In this document: piece after piece, positions 45,123 to 53,964 of the stretch
How the letters are laid out: each line of letters begins with the position of its first letter
Numbering within the stretch: the first letter of the stretch is position 1
NCBI RefSeq assembly: GCF_014648055.1
Contig: NZ_BMQJ01000005.1
Span: 1-64,000 of the forward strand
Reading direction: 5' to 3'
Source: Streptosporangium pseudovulgare
GTDB taxonomy: Bacteria > Actinomycetota > Actinomycetes > Streptosporangiales > Streptosporangiaceae
DNA length: 64,000 nucleotides
Made by a program: the position numbers and the translations under genes
Notes under the pieces: generated by a model
The model's input: the letters and a program-made list of their open reading frames with translations, nothing else
Told to the model about the DNA's origin: nothing
Database searches by the model: none

Positions 45123-45881
45123 ATGCTGCACGAGTTCGAACTGCGCAAGGAGATCACCCTTCCGGCCGCCCCCGAGGAGGTGTGGGAGGCCATCGCGACC
45201 GGCCCGGGCATCGACTCGTGGTTCATGGGGCGCAACGAGGTCCTGGGCGGCGAGGGCGGCAGCACGCGGATGACCCTCGGTGGCATGACGGAGGGTTCCA
45301 CCATCACCGCCTGGGAGCCGGGCAAGCGGTTCGCCCACCGCGGCGAGGAGGCCCCCGACGGCAGGTTCATGGCCTTCGAGTACCTCATCGAGGGACGCGA
45401 CGGCGGCAGCACCGTGCTGCGCCTGGCGCAGCACGGCTTCCTCGGTGACGACTGGGAGACCGAGTACGAGGCCATGCAGGAGGGCTGGGACATGTACCTC
45501 CACACCCTGGCCGCCTACCTGCTCCACTTCCGCGGCCGCACCGCCACGGCCGTCGTCTCCGCCTTCCGTCCCGGGTCCGCCGACCAGGACCGCGCCTGGT
45601 CACTGCTCACCGGCGCGCTCGGCCTGCCCGGCGACCCCGCCGCGGGCGACCCGGCCCGCGTCACGGTGGACGGGCTCGCCCCGGTCGAAGGTGTGGTCGA
45701 CTACGCCGCCGGACGGTCCCTGCTGGGCGTCCGCACCGCCGACGGCCTCTACCGGTTCATCCACTCCGGCCCGGAGCGGGGCGACGTGATGGTCCTGGGC
45801 CACCACCTGTTCGCCCCCGGCGCCGACGCCGCGAAGGCCGAACGGGCCTGGCAGGACTGGCTCACCGCCCTGTTCTCCTGA
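45123..45881 (+). CDS. SRPBCC (AHSA1-like) domain protein
   Basis: Protein of 252 residues. The N-terminal SRPBCC/AHSA1 fold is recognised by KEITLPAAPEEVWEAIATGPGIDSWFM, WEPGKRFAHR and a C-terminal helix LEGWDMYLHTLAAYLLHF-like segment. The last about 100 residues (GRTATAVVSAFRPGSADQ onward) form a second, unrecognised region. SRPBCC domains bind hydrophobic ligands. It is directly downstream of the ArsR-type gene without spacing, so it is its functional partner and possibly its target. Cytosolic. The ligand is unknown. Confidence 0.88.
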   Translation: MLHEFELRKEITLPAAPEEVWEAIATGPGIDSWFMGRNEVLGGEGGSTRMTLGGMTEGSTITAWEPGKRFAHRGEEAPDGRFMAFEYLIEGRDGGSTVLRLAQHGFLGDDWETEYEAMQEGWDMYLHTLAAYLLHFRGRTATAVVSAFRPGSADQDRAWSLLTGALGLPGDPAAGDPARVTVDGLAPVEGVVDYAAGRSLLGVRTADGLYRFIHSGPERGDVMVLGHHLFAPGADAAKAERAWQDWLTALFS

Positions 45882-46012
45882 TCATCGGACCGCACGGTCA
45901 CCCCTCGGGGGGCATCGACCGGGTCGCTCCTGCCCTACCGCTCCCAAACCTGTAATAGATCCGGAACTTCGGACATGGGGTGGATATTGACCACTCAAGG
46001 TGAGGAGACCGG

Positions 46013-46555
46013 ATGGGAAGGGATCCCGAGCGCCGGTTCGTGGAGATCTACGAGTCCGCTTACGGCTCCATCCTCGGGTACGCCCTGCGCCGTTGCCCCG
46101 ACCCCGACGACGCCGCCGACGTGGTGGCCGAGACGTTCATGGTCGCGTGGCGGCGGATCGACGAGGTGCCCCAGGGGGAGGAGGCCAGGCTGTGGCTGTT
46201 CGGCGTGGCCCGGCGGGTGCTGGCCAACCACCGGCGCGGTGAACGGCGGCACGAGCAGCGGACGGCGGTGCTGCGTGAGCAACTGGCCGCCTCACCGGTG
46301 CTCGGTGAGCCGTCCGTCGAGGACTACTCGCAGGTCGGGAAGGTCCTGCGGAGCCTGTCGGACAGCGACAGGGAACTGCTGACCCTCATCGCGTGGGAGA
46401 ACCTCGACACGCGGGAGATCGCCCGCGTCCTCGGCGTCTCCCGCAACGCCGCGGCCGTCAGGCTCTACCGCGCCCGCAGGCGCTTCGCACGCGGCCTGGC
46501 CAAGGCCGGGATCGACCACTCGGGCCTCATCGCCGTCGAAGGGAGTCTGCTGTGA
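46013..46555 (+). CDS. ECF RNA polymerase sigma factor
   Basis: Sigma-70-family protein of 180 residues with only regions 2 and 4. Region 2 is RRFVEIYESAYGSILGYALRRCPDPDDAADVVAETFMVAWRRI; region 4 contains LSDSDRELLTLIAWENLDTREIARVLGVSRNAAAVRLYRARRRF. ATG start with GGTGAGGAG. No zinc anti-sigma gene is adjacent; instead the next gene, overlapping by 4 bases (GTGA), encodes a single-pass membrane protein that lacks a ZAS motif. It probably controls a membrane-sensed stress response, possibly including its own operon. An AT-richer stretch upstream (45940-46000) may contain its promoter. Confidence 0.93.
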   Translation: MGRDPERRFVEIYESAYGSILGYALRRCPDPDDAADVVAETFMVAWRRIDEVPQGEEARLWLFGVARRVLANHRRGERRHEQRTAVLREQLAASPVLGEPSVEDYSQVGKVLRSLSDSDRELLTLIAWENLDTREIARVLGVSRNAAAVRLYRARRRFARGLAKAGIDHSGLIAVEGSLL

Positions 46556-47424
46556 ACATCGCCGACCTCGCGCGGGTGCGGAACGAGGACCTGACCCGGG
46601 ACCCGGCCGGACAGGCCACGGGCTCCGGGGCGCGCGCGCTGATGGACTCGATCATGTCGGAGGAACGGGCACCGGCCGGGCTGCCGCGGCGGCGCCTGCC
46701 GATCCGGCGCGGCCTGACGCTGGGCACCGCCGCCGTCGGGCTGGCGGCCGCGCTGGTCATCGGAGTCGGGCTGCCCTGGGGCGGTCCCGCCACGGAATAC
46801 GCCAACGCGGCCGTCTCTCTGAAGAGAACCGACACGTACCTCACCATCTCCGTCACCGACCCCGACGCCGACGCGGCGGCCTTCGCGGAGGCGTTCGAGG
46901 CCGTCGGGCTGGATGCCACCGTGGAGAAGATCCCGGTACCGCCCCAGATGGTGGGCAAGATGTTCGGCCCCGACCTGACCGGGGACCTCCCGCCGGGCAC
47001 TGGGGTGACCTACGAGCCGGAGGGCACCTGCGGATCCGCGTGGTGCGGGAAGGTGACCTTCCCCGCGGACTACACCGGGAAGGTCTCCCTGAGCATCGGC
47101 CGCCCGGCCGCGCCCGGCGAACCCTACGCGAGCCTGTCCACCGTCAACGAGACCGTCGACACCGCGACCGTGGACGGCCATCCGGTGCGGGGCAGGACGG
47201 TCGCGGAGGTCAGGGCCGAACTGGCCCGGCGCGGGCTGAGGATCCGGTACCTCCTGATGGAGAACAACGCCGACGGCAGCGGCGTCAGCACCCCCGTCGG
47301 CCCGGACCGGATCAAGGACGACTACGTCGTCGCGATCGCCATGCCGTACAGCTCCGACACCGTGGAGCTGCACGTCGGCCCGGACTCCAACCCGCTCATA
47401 CGCAAGCTTCGCCACGGGGACTGA
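46552..47424 (+). CDS. Single-pass membrane protein, putative sigma partner
   Basis: Protein of 290 residues. The cytoplasmic N-terminus of about 55 residues (NIADLARVRNEDLTRDPAG, ALMDSIMSEE) precedes one membrane segment (GLTLGTAAVGLAAALVIGVGLPW). The extracytoplasmic part has a single Cys pair (TCGSAWCG) that could form a disulfide, and the segment GRTVAEVRAELARRGLRIRYLL. The layout and GTGA overlap with the sigma gene fit an anti-sigma or sigma-associated membrane protein, but no zinc-binding anti-sigma motif (HxxxCxxC) is present. I do not recognise the extracellular domain. Function inferred only from coupling. Confidence 0.78.
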   Translation: MNIADLARVRNEDLTRDPAGQATGSGARALMDSIMSEERAPAGLPRRRLPIRRGLTLGTAAVGLAAALVIGVGLPWGGPATEYANAAVSLKRTDTYLTISVTDPDADAAAFAEAFEAVGLDATVEKIPVPPQMVGKMFGPDLTGDLPPGTGVTYEPEGTCGSAWCGKVTFPADYTGKVSLSIGRPAAPGEPYASLSTVNETVDTATVDGHPVRGRTVAEVRAELARRGLRIRYLLMENNADGSGVSTPVGPDRIKDDYVVAIAMPYSSDTVELHVGPDSNPLIRKLRHGD

Positions 47425-47469
47425 GCGAGCCGCCGGCCTGGGCGTCCGGTGCCGGACCGGCCGCCCGGC

Positions 47470-50088
47470 TCAGCGCGCCTCCAGCGGCAGCGGGGCCCGT
47501 ACGCTGCGGCAGACGCCGTCGCTCGCCGCGGCGGCGGCCAGCCGCTCGGCGGCCGGGAGGCCGTAGGAGGTGGTGCGCTGCCGGACCGGCCGGCCGGTGG
47601 GGGCGACCATCGCCGCGATCTCGGTGATCGTCTTGAAGGAGCCGTTCTCGGACCCGGCCATGCGGCTGATCGTCTCCTCCATCAGCGTGCCACCGAGGTC
47701 GTTGACGCCGCCCTGGAGCACCTGGCGGCACAGGTCGTCGCGGAGCTTGACCCAGGAGCACTGGACGTTGCCGATCGCGCCGTGCAGCAGGACGCGGGCC
47801 AGCGCGTGCACGGCCCGGTTCTCCCGCGCCGTCGGTCCGGGCCGGGCGATCCCGGCGAGGTAGATGGGGGCGCTGGTGTGGACGAACGGCAGCGGCACGA
47901 ACTCGGTGAAGCCGCCGGTCTCCTCCTGGATCCGGCGGATCAGCCGGATGTGCCGCACCCAGTGGGCGTGGGTGTCCACGTGGCCGTACATCATCGTGGC
48001 CGTCGTCGGGATGCCGAGCCGGTGGGCGGTGGTGATCACCTCGATCCACTCGGCGGCGGGCAGCTTGCCCTTGGTCAGCACCCACCGCACGTCGTCGTCG
48101 AGGATCTCGGCCGCGGTCCCCGGCAGGGAGTCCACGCCCGCCTCCCTGGCCCCGGCGAGCCACTCCTCGACGGACACGTTGAGCCGGCTGGCGCCGTTGA
48201 CGACCTCCATCGGCGAGAAGGCGTGCAGGTGCATGTCCGGCACCCGGGCCTTGACCGCGCGGGCGAGGTCGAAGTAGGCGTCGCCCGGCATGTCGGGGTG
48301 GATGCCGCCCTGCATGCACACCTCGGTCGCCCCGGCCTGCCACCCCTCCCAGGCGCGGTCGGCGACCTGCTCCAGGCTGAGCGTGTAGGCGTCGGCGTCG
48401 GTACGGCGCTGCGCGAAGGCGCAGAACCGGCAGCCGGTGTAGCAGACGTTGGTGAAGTTGATGTTCCGGTTGACGACGTAGGTCACGTCGTCCCCGGCGG
48501 CCTGGCGGCGCAGGTCGTCGGCGATCCGGCACAGCTCGTCCAGCGCGGCGTCGTCCGCGCCCGCGCCGTCGGCGTCGCCGGCGGTGTCGAGGAGGGTGAG
48601 CGCCTGCTCCTCGGTCAGCCCGGCCGGGTCGGACGCGGCCCGCCGCAGCGCCTCCGACACCTCTCCCAGCAGCGCCGCGGGCGCCCGCCCGGTACGGTCC
48701 CCGGACGGCGGGCCCGCGGGCAGGCGGTCCCTCAGGGCGTCCCAGTCGCCGTACACGTGGTCGAAGTCGTCGCGGCGGTCGCGGCTGCGTCCCTCGGTGT
48801 CCACGGCCGTGTGCAGATCGGTACGGCCCGCGGCGGCGAACCCGCCGTCCGGCTCCTGCCAGGGGCGGCCCGCCGGCGTCACGCCCTCGCGGGCCAGGCC
48901 GGTCTCCGGGTCGGCGAGGGCGGCCACGTGCCCGCGCAGCCGGGGGTCGAGCCACGGCTCGCCGGCCAGCACGTACTCGGGGTAGATCGTCAGCCGCTCG
49001 CGCAGGGTGAACCCGGCGGCGGCGGTGCGGGCGGCGAGGTCGTCGATCTGCGGCCAGGGCCGCTCGGGGTTGACGTGGTCGGGCGTCAGCGGGGAGACGC
49101 CGCCCCAGTCGTCGATGCCGGCCCGGATCATCAGGGCGTACTCGCCGTCCACCAGGTTGGGCGGGGCCTGCAGCCGCACGCGCGGTCCGAGCACCAGCCG
49201 GGCCACCGCGATCGTGGCGGCCAGCTCCCGCAGGTCGGCGTCGGGCATGCCGCGCATCGCCGTGTCGGGCTTGGCGCGGAAGTTCTGGACGATGACCTCC
49301 TGGAGCCCGCCGTACTCGCGGGCGACCGCGCGCAGCGCGAACAGCGACTCGGCGCGCTCGGCGACGGTCTCGCCGATGCCGATGAGGATGCCGCTGGTGA
49401 ACGGCACGTTCGTGCGCCCGGCGTCCTCCAGGACGCGCAGCCGTACCGCCGGGTCCTTGTCGGGCGAGCCGTAGTGCGGGCCGCCCTTCTCCTCGAACAG
49501 CCGCCGCGAGGTGGTCTCCAGCATCATGCCCATCGACGGCGCGACCGGCTTGAGCCGCTGCAGGTCACGCCAGGACAGCACGCCGGGGTTCAGGTGCGGC
49601 AGCAGCCCGGTCTCCTCCAGGACCCGGATCGCCATGGCGCGGACGTAGGAGAGGGTGTCGTCGTAGCCGTGGGCGTGCAACCACTCGCGGGCCTGGGGCC
49701 AGCGGTCCTCGGGCCGGTCGCCGAGGGTGAACAGCGCCTCCTTGCAGCCCAGCTCCGCGCCCCGCCGGGCGATGTCCAGCACCTCGTCGGGGCCGAGGTA
49801 CATGCTCTCCAGCCGGTGCGGGGCGACGGCGAACGTGCAGTAGCCGCACCGGTCGCGGCAGAGCCGGGTCAGCGGGATGAAGACCTTGCGGCTGTAGGTG
49901 ACGACCCCCGGCCGTCCGGCGGCGGTGAGGCCCGCGTCCCGGACCCGCCCGGCGTGTTCCAGCAGGGCGTCGAGGTGCTCGCCGGTCGCGTGCAGCAGGA
50001 CGGTGGCCTCGGTGACGTCGAGGGTCTTGCCGTCCCGGGCACGGGCCAGGGCTCGCCGCGTCGCGGTGTCGGTGGGGTTCACGCTCAT
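47470..50088 (-). CDS. fbiC: FO synthase, fused CofG/CofH
   Basis: Radical-SAM enzyme of 872 residues that makes the deazaflavin FO from tyrosine and 5-amino-6-ribitylamino-uracil. Two radical-SAM halves are fused: the N-terminal CofG-like half has CRDRCGYC (Cys 77, 81, 84), the C-terminal CofH-like half has CYTGCRFC near residue 555. Fusion is the usual state in actinobacteria. Conserved segments include [19 protein letters not shown] and [11 protein letters not shown]. It is on the opposite strand from fbiA-fbiB, 3 kb away, so the F420 genes are clustered but not co-transcribed. ATG start; upstream GC-rich spacer of 166 bases shared with a possible small gene. Confidence 0.97.
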   Translation of the reverse strand: MSVNPTDTATRRALARARDGKTLDVTEATVLLHATGEHLDALLEHAGRVRDAGLTAAGRPGVVTYSRKVFIPLTRLCRDRCGYCTFAVAPHRLESMYLGPDEVLDIARRGAELGCKEALFTLGDRPEDRWPQAREWLHAHGYDDTLSYVRAMAIRVLEETGLLPHLNPGVLSWRDLQRLKPVAPSMGMMLETTSRRLFEEKGGPHYGSPDKDPAVRLRVLEDAGRTNVPFTSGILIGIGETVAERAESLFALRAVAREYGGLQEVIVQNFRAKPDTAMRGMPDADLRELAATIAVARLVLGPRVRLQAPPNLVDGEYALMIRAGIDDWGGVSPLTPDHVNPERPWPQIDDLAARTAAAGFTLRERLTIYPEYVLAGEPWLDPRLRGHVAALADPETGLAREGVTPAGRPWQEPDGGFAAAGRTDLHTAVDTEGRSRDRRDDFDHVYGDWDALRDRLPAGPPSGDRTGRAPAALLGEVSEALRRAASDPAGLTEEQALTLLDTAGDADGAGADDAALDELCRIADDLRRQAAGDDVTYVVNRNINFTNVCYTGCRFCAFAQRRTDADAYTLSLEQVADRAWEGWQAGATEVCMQGGIHPDMPGDAYFDLARAVKARVPDMHLHAFSPMEVVNGASRLNVSVEEWLAGAREAGVDSLPGTAAEILDDDVRWVLTKGKLPAAEWIEVITTAHRLGIPTTATMMYGHVDTHAHWVRHIRLIRRIQEETGGFTEFVPLPFVHTSAPIYLAGIARPGPTARENRAVHALARVLLHGAIGNVQCSWVKLRDDLCRQVLQGGVNDLGGTLMEETISRMAGSENGSFKTITEIAAMVAPTGRPVRQRTTSYGLPAAERLAAAAASDGVCRSVRAPLPLEAR

Positions 50089-50254
50089 GGGGGCACATTA
50101 CGGCCCGCCCCCAGGCCGGCCCGCCGCGGGTCCGGATCACCGCCCCAAAACTTCAGCATCTCTGAACTGTCGGGTAAAGAAAGTCTCGATAGACGTAAAT
50201 GCATGCGTAAACATATATTTGAGGAGTTCCCCGGAGATCCCTGAACAGGAGCCG

Positions 50255-50458
50255 ATGATGATCTGGTTTCTTCTCGCCCTCGGCCTCGTCGCCGCCCTCG
50301 GCCCGCTGGCCGGAGCCGACTCACGCGACGGCCGCGACTGGCAGCCCGCCACGGCCTTCGCGGACCGCTTCCCGGTCAGAAGGAGCGGAAGTCGCGCGCG
50401 GCGAGCCTCGGCCCGCGAGCGGGCGGCCGCTCACCGCACAGCGCCAGCAGCCGGCTGA
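50255..50458 (+). CDS. Possible small membrane peptide
   Basis: Open frame of 67 residues starting at ATG 50255 (or 50258) behind a good AGGAG. The first 20 residues are a hydrophobic helix (MIWFLLALGLVAALGPLAG), followed by a polar, Arg-rich tail. The upstream 100 bases are clearly AT-richer than the region and look promoter-like. The last 83 bases overlap the 3-prime end of the convergent DNA glycosylase gene. It could be a real small single-pass protein, truncated in evolution, or a chance frame. Confidence 0.45.
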   Translation: MMIWFLLALGLVAALGPLAGADSRDGRDWQPATAFADRFPVRRSGSRARRASARERAAAHRTAPAAG

Positions 50459-51446
50459 CCCGGTGCCGGTGGCCCCGGTAGGGGGCCAGCAGCCGCAGCA
50501 TCCCCGCGTCGTCGGTCCGCTCCCGCGCCAGCGACCAGCCGACCAGCGACGGCAGATGGAAGTCGCCCACCGACACCGCGTCCGCGTCGCCATGCGAGCG
50601 CTGCCGCACCTCCGCGGACGTCCACACCCCCACCCCGGGCAGCGCCCGCAGCAGCCGGTCGGCCTCGGCGCTGTCCGAGGCCGCCTCCAGTTTGGCGGCG
50701 TGCCACGCGGCGTTCGCGATCGTCCGCGCCCGTACGGCCTCGGCCCCCGCCCGGTGCCAGTCCCACGAGGGGATCGACCGCCACACCTCGGGCGCGGGGA
50801 AGACCCGCATCCCCTCGGGGGCGGGGCCCGGGGCGGGCTCGCCGTACCGGCGCAGCAGCCACCGCCACGCCCGCCACGCCTCGGCCGTCACGACCTTCTG
50901 TTCGAGCACGGCGGGGACCAGCGCCTCCAGCACCCGGAAGGTGCGCCCGATCCGCAGGCCCGCGTGCCGTCCGGCGGCGACGCGGACCACGTCGTGCGCC
51001 GGGACGAGCCCCTCGGGGTCGTCGTCGGCGCCGAGCAGCGCCGGCAGGGTCTCCAGCAGCCAGCCGGCCCCCGGCCCCCACGCGGCACCGCTGATCCGGC
51101 CGTGCCGCAGCGAGACCCGGAGCGTGCCGGGGCCGTCGGGAGTCCGTGACGTCCGCCAGACCGCCCCGTCGGGGGTCATCCGCCAGGCGGGGTCGCCGCC
51201 GCCCCGCCGGTGCGGCGCCAGGATCAGCTCCAGGTCCAGCGGCCGGTCCTGCGGCCACTCGCGCCGCTTCGGCCCGCCGCCCGTCTCCGGGCCGGTCCGG
51301 ATCGGCGACGCCCCGGCCCCGGTCCCGGCTTCGGACGGCCGGAGCGCCTCGCCGGGCGTCTCGACCGGCCGCGCGACCGTCCCGGAGCCGCCCGCGCCGC
51401 GCGGCGGCCAGGCCGCGCCGGGGCCCCTGCGGAAACGCCCTCCCAT
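50376..51446 (-). CDS. AlkA-like HhH-GPD DNA glycosylase family protein
   Basis: Protein of 356 residues. A Pro/Gly-rich N-terminus of about 65 residues is followed by the AlkA-like N-domain and the helix-hairpin-helix base-excision domain: LEQKVVTAEAWRAWRWLLRRYG, then HhH LPGVGVWTSAEV and the catalytic-Asp region VGDFHLPSLVG. It should remove alkylated bases such as 3-methyladenine; substrate range is not predictable. No iron-sulfur Cys loop is present. ATG start with GGGGGAGCGG. It follows the nucleotidyltransferase gene on the same strand with a 39-base gap. Confidence 0.88.
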   Translation of the reverse strand: MGGRFRRGPGAAWPPRGAGGSGTVARPVETPGEALRPSEAGTGAGASPIRTGPETGGGPKRREWPQDRPLDLELILAPHRRGGGDPAWRMTPDGAVWRTSRTPDGPGTLRVSLRHGRISGAAWGPGAGWLLETLPALLGADDDPEGLVPAHDVVRVAAGRHAGLRIGRTFRVLEALVPAVLEQKVVTAEAWRAWRWLLRRYGEPAPGPAPEGMRVFPAPEVWRSIPSWDWHRAGAEAVRARTIANAAWHAAKLEAASDSAEADRLLRALPGVGVWTSAEVRQRSHGDADAVSVGDFHLPSLVGWSLARERTDDAGMLRLLAPYRGHRHRVSRLLALCGERPPARGPRLAARDFRSF

Positions 51447-51485
51447 TCCGCTCCCCCGCCGCCCGGCCGTGCCCGCGAGCCGCGG

Positions 51486-52580
51486 TCAGACGTCGCTGGA
51501 GAAGCGGACGGCGCACTCCGGCAGCACGACGCCCGGCCAGAGGCGGCTGCCCGCCAGCAGCTCGTTGCCGGAGCCGACCACCGCGCCGTCGCCGATCACC
51601 GCCCCCCGCAGGACCGCGCCCGGGAAGATCTCGGCGCCGATCCCGATCACCGAGTCGACCACCGTCGCCCCCTCGTGGACCACGCACTCGTCGCTCAGCA
51701 CGCTGCCGGAGACCTGCGCGCCGGACTCCACGACCGCGCGGGCGCCCACCGTCGAGCCGCCCTCGACCTTGGCCTCGGGCGAGACCACCGCGCCGGGCAG
51801 GGCGAGGAACTCGCCGGTGGGGCCGGGCAGGGCCGGCGAGTGGAGGCGGCCGAGGACCAGGTCGCGGGAGCCCTTGACGAACGCGGCGGGCGTGCCCACG
51901 TCGAGCCAGTAGGAGGCGTCGGCGTACCCGAGCACCGGGACGCCCGCCTCGATCATCGAGGGGAAGGTCTCCCGCTCGACCGAGACGACCTCGCCGGCCG
52001 GGATCGTGTCGATCACCGAGCGGGTGAAGACGTAGCAGCCGGCGTTGATCCGGTTGGTGACCGGGTTGGGGGTCTTCTCCAGGAAGGCCGTCACCCGGCC
52101 CTCGTCGTCGGTCGGCACGCACCCGAAGCGCGTCGGGTCGTCCACCTCGGTCAGGTGCAGAGTGACGGCGGCCCGCCGCTCGACGTGCATGGCGACCTGC
52201 GCGCCGATGTCGTGGCCGGACAGGATGTCGCCGTTGAGCACCAGCACCGGCGCGTCGGGGCCGCAGGTCAGCGCCTCGGCGGCGTTGCGGATGGCGCCGC
52301 CGGTGCCGAGCGGGGTCTCCTCGGTCATGTACTCCAGCGAGAGGCCGAACGCCGAGCCGTCCCCGAACGCCTCGGAGAACATCTCCGCCCGGTAGGAGGT
52401 GGCGAACACGATGCGCCGCACGCCGAACGACCGGGCCCGTGAGAGCTGGTGCGCGAGAAAGGGAACCCCCGCCGTGGGCAGCAGCGGCTTGGGCGTGCCG
52501 AGGGTCAACGGACGAAGGCGCGTGCCCTGTCCACCGACAAGGAGGATCGCCTCAAGATCCGGCAAAGGGGTTTCCATCAT
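51486..52580 (-). CDS. manC: Sugar-1-phosphate nucleotidyltransferase (GDP-mannose type)
   Basis: Protein of 364 residues. The N-terminal nucleotidyltransferase domain starts with ILLVGGQGTRLRPLTLGTPKPLLP and contains VLNGDILSG (metal Asp) and EKTPNPVTNRINAG. The C-terminal part is a left-handed beta-helix with hexapeptide-like repeats (GARAVVESGAQVSGS, GAVIGDGAVVGSG). This architecture matches actinobacterial mannose-1-phosphate guanylyltransferases such as mycobacterial Rv3264c, which sits in the same order near fbiA/fbiB. It would use mannose-1-phosphate from ManB. Starts at tandem ATGs. First gene of the glycan-assembly region; next same-strand gene upstream ends 17 bases away. Confidence 0.87.
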   Translation of the reverse strand: MMETPLPDLEAILLVGGQGTRLRPLTLGTPKPLLPTAGVPFLAHQLSRARSFGVRRIVFATSYRAEMFSEAFGDGSAFGLSLEYMTEETPLGTGGAIRNAAEALTCGPDAPVLVLNGDILSGHDIGAQVAMHVERRAAVTLHLTEVDDPTRFGCVPTDDEGRVTAFLEKTPNPVTNRINAGCYVFTRSVIDTIPAGEVVSVERETFPSMIEAGVPVLGYADASYWLDVGTPAAFVKGSRDLVLGRLHSPALPGPTGEFLALPGAVVSPEAKVEGGSTVGARAVVESGAQVSGSVLSDECVVHEGATVVDSVIGIGAEIFPGAVLRGAVIGDGAVVGSGNELLAGSRLWPGVVLPECAVRFSSDV

Positions 52581-52597
52581 CCCGCGAGGTTAGCTCA

Positions 52598-53728
52598 CTA
52601 TTCGACCGCGCGCCGATACGACACGACGTGCGCCTCCGCGGAAGCCTCCCAGGTGAACTCCCTGGCACGGGCCGGACCGGCCGCCGAGAGCGCCCGGCGC
52701 CGCTCCCCGGAGGCCAGCAGCGCGCGCAGCGCCTCGCCGATGCTGACGTCGTCGGGCTCGGTGTAGGCGACCGCGTCGCCGCCCACCTCCGGCAGCGAGG
52801 CGCGGTGCGTGGTGAGCACCGGGGCGCCGCAGGCCATCGCCTCCAGCACCGGCAGCCCGAAGCCCTCGCCCCGGGAGGGGAAGGCCGCCACCGTCGCCCC
52901 GCCGAAGAAGCCGCACAGGTCGGTGAAGGCGAGGTATCCCGGCATCAGCACCCGCAGGCGCGCCGGCGCCTCGCGCACCGCGTCCTCCACGCCGGCGTCG
53001 CGGGCGCCGGCCGTACCTCCGGCCAGCACCAGCGCGGGAGGCGAGGGCAGGTCACCGACGGCGCGGACGAAGCCGCGGACGAGGTTGGGGATGTTCTTGC
53101 GCGGCTCCAGCGGGCCGAGGAAGGCCACGTAGGGGGCGCCGTGCAGGCCGAGCCGGTCGGCGGCGTGCCTGACCTCCCGCGCGGACGGCGGGTGGAAGAG
53201 CGCCGGGTCCACGCCGTGGTAGGCGACGTCGATCCGGGTCGGGTCGGCCGCGAGCACCCGGACCAGCTCGTCCCGCGTCGCCTTGGAGGGCACGATCACC
53301 CGCGCGGCGTGCCGTACGGCCGTGCGGGTCGCCGAGCGGAAGAAGGCCGCCTTGAGCGGGTCGTGCCGGGCGGGCTCGGTGAAGCAGGTGACGTCGTGGA
53401 CGGTCACCACGGTCGGCAGGCCCGAGCGCAGCGGCATCGAGTAATAGGGGGCGTGGATCACCGTGGCGCCGACCTGGCGGGCGAGGACCGGCAGCCCGGT
53501 CTGCTCCCACGCCAGCCTGGCCGCGCGGTTGGCGATCCGCAGCGGGCCGGTGAGGATCCGCGCCGACGGCGCGAGCGCGGCGTACCGCTCGCCGTCGGCC
53601 CGCTGGCAGACGATCGCGAGGTCGGTGCCGGCCCGGTCGAGCGCCGCGACGAGCCCGTCGACGTATCTGATCAGTGCGCCGCGGTCCGCGGGGACCGCGG
53701 CCGCGTCCACAAGCACCCGGAACGTCAC
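52598..53728 (-). CDS. GT4-family glycosyltransferase
   Basis: Cytosolic glycosyltransferase of 376 residues (GT-B fold). N-terminal acceptor domain with VIVPSKATRDELV; C-terminal donor domain with YVAFLGPLEPRKNIPNLV, AFPSRGEGFGLPVLEAMACGAPVLTT (E-x7-E region) and SLPEVGGDAV. Homology is closest to mannosyl/other GT4 enzymes of wall and lipid glycan pathways. GTG start. The gene lies 17 bases from the nucleotidyltransferase gene it precedes on the minus strand, suggesting a two-gene unit making and using an NDP-sugar. In mycobacteria rmlD-wbbL1-manB occupy this place, so it is not the same set. Substrate unknown. Confidence 0.9.
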   Translation of the reverse strand: MTFRVLVDAAAVPADRGALIRYVDGLVAALDRAGTDLAIVCQRADGERYAALAPSARILTGPLRIANRAARLAWEQTGLPVLARQVGATVIHAPYYSMPLRSGLPTVVTVHDVTCFTEPARHDPLKAAFFRSATRTAVRHAARVIVPSKATRDELVRVLAADPTRIDVAYHGVDPALFHPPSAREVRHAADRLGLHGAPYVAFLGPLEPRKNIPNLVRGFVRAVGDLPSPPALVLAGGTAGARDAGVEDAVREAPARLRVLMPGYLAFTDLCGFFGGATVAAFPSRGEGFGLPVLEAMACGAPVLTTHRASLPEVGGDAVAYTEPDDVSIGEALRALLASGERRRALSAAGPARAREFTWEASAEAHVVSYRRAVE

Positions 53729-53850
53729 CGAGGATCACTCCCCCCAACGGGTTCGGTGTGATGCGCGCGGAAGGGCCGCCCCTCTCCGGTCCCTCACTCT
53801 ATTGCCAGAGCCTCGGGAAATGTGCGACGAATCACACAGGTTCTCCCCGT

Positions 53851-53964
53851 GCCGCTCACCCGGGTTCTTCCCGGGCGGCATCGCGCGGGGAGGACACCTC
53901 ACACCGCGCCGCTCACCCGGGCTCTCCCCGGGCGGCGTCGCGCGGCGAGGGCACCTCGCGCCGC
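53851..53964. repeat. 57-nt duplication at a gene 3-prime end
   Basis: Unit A (53851-53907) and unit B (53908-53964) are adjacent direct repeats of 57 bases with about ten differences. Unit B contains the last codons and the stop (53913-53915) of the flippase-like gene on the minus strand; unit A is a copy downstream of the stop. Each unit carries CCCGGG-flanked hairpin arms. Confidence 0.85.
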
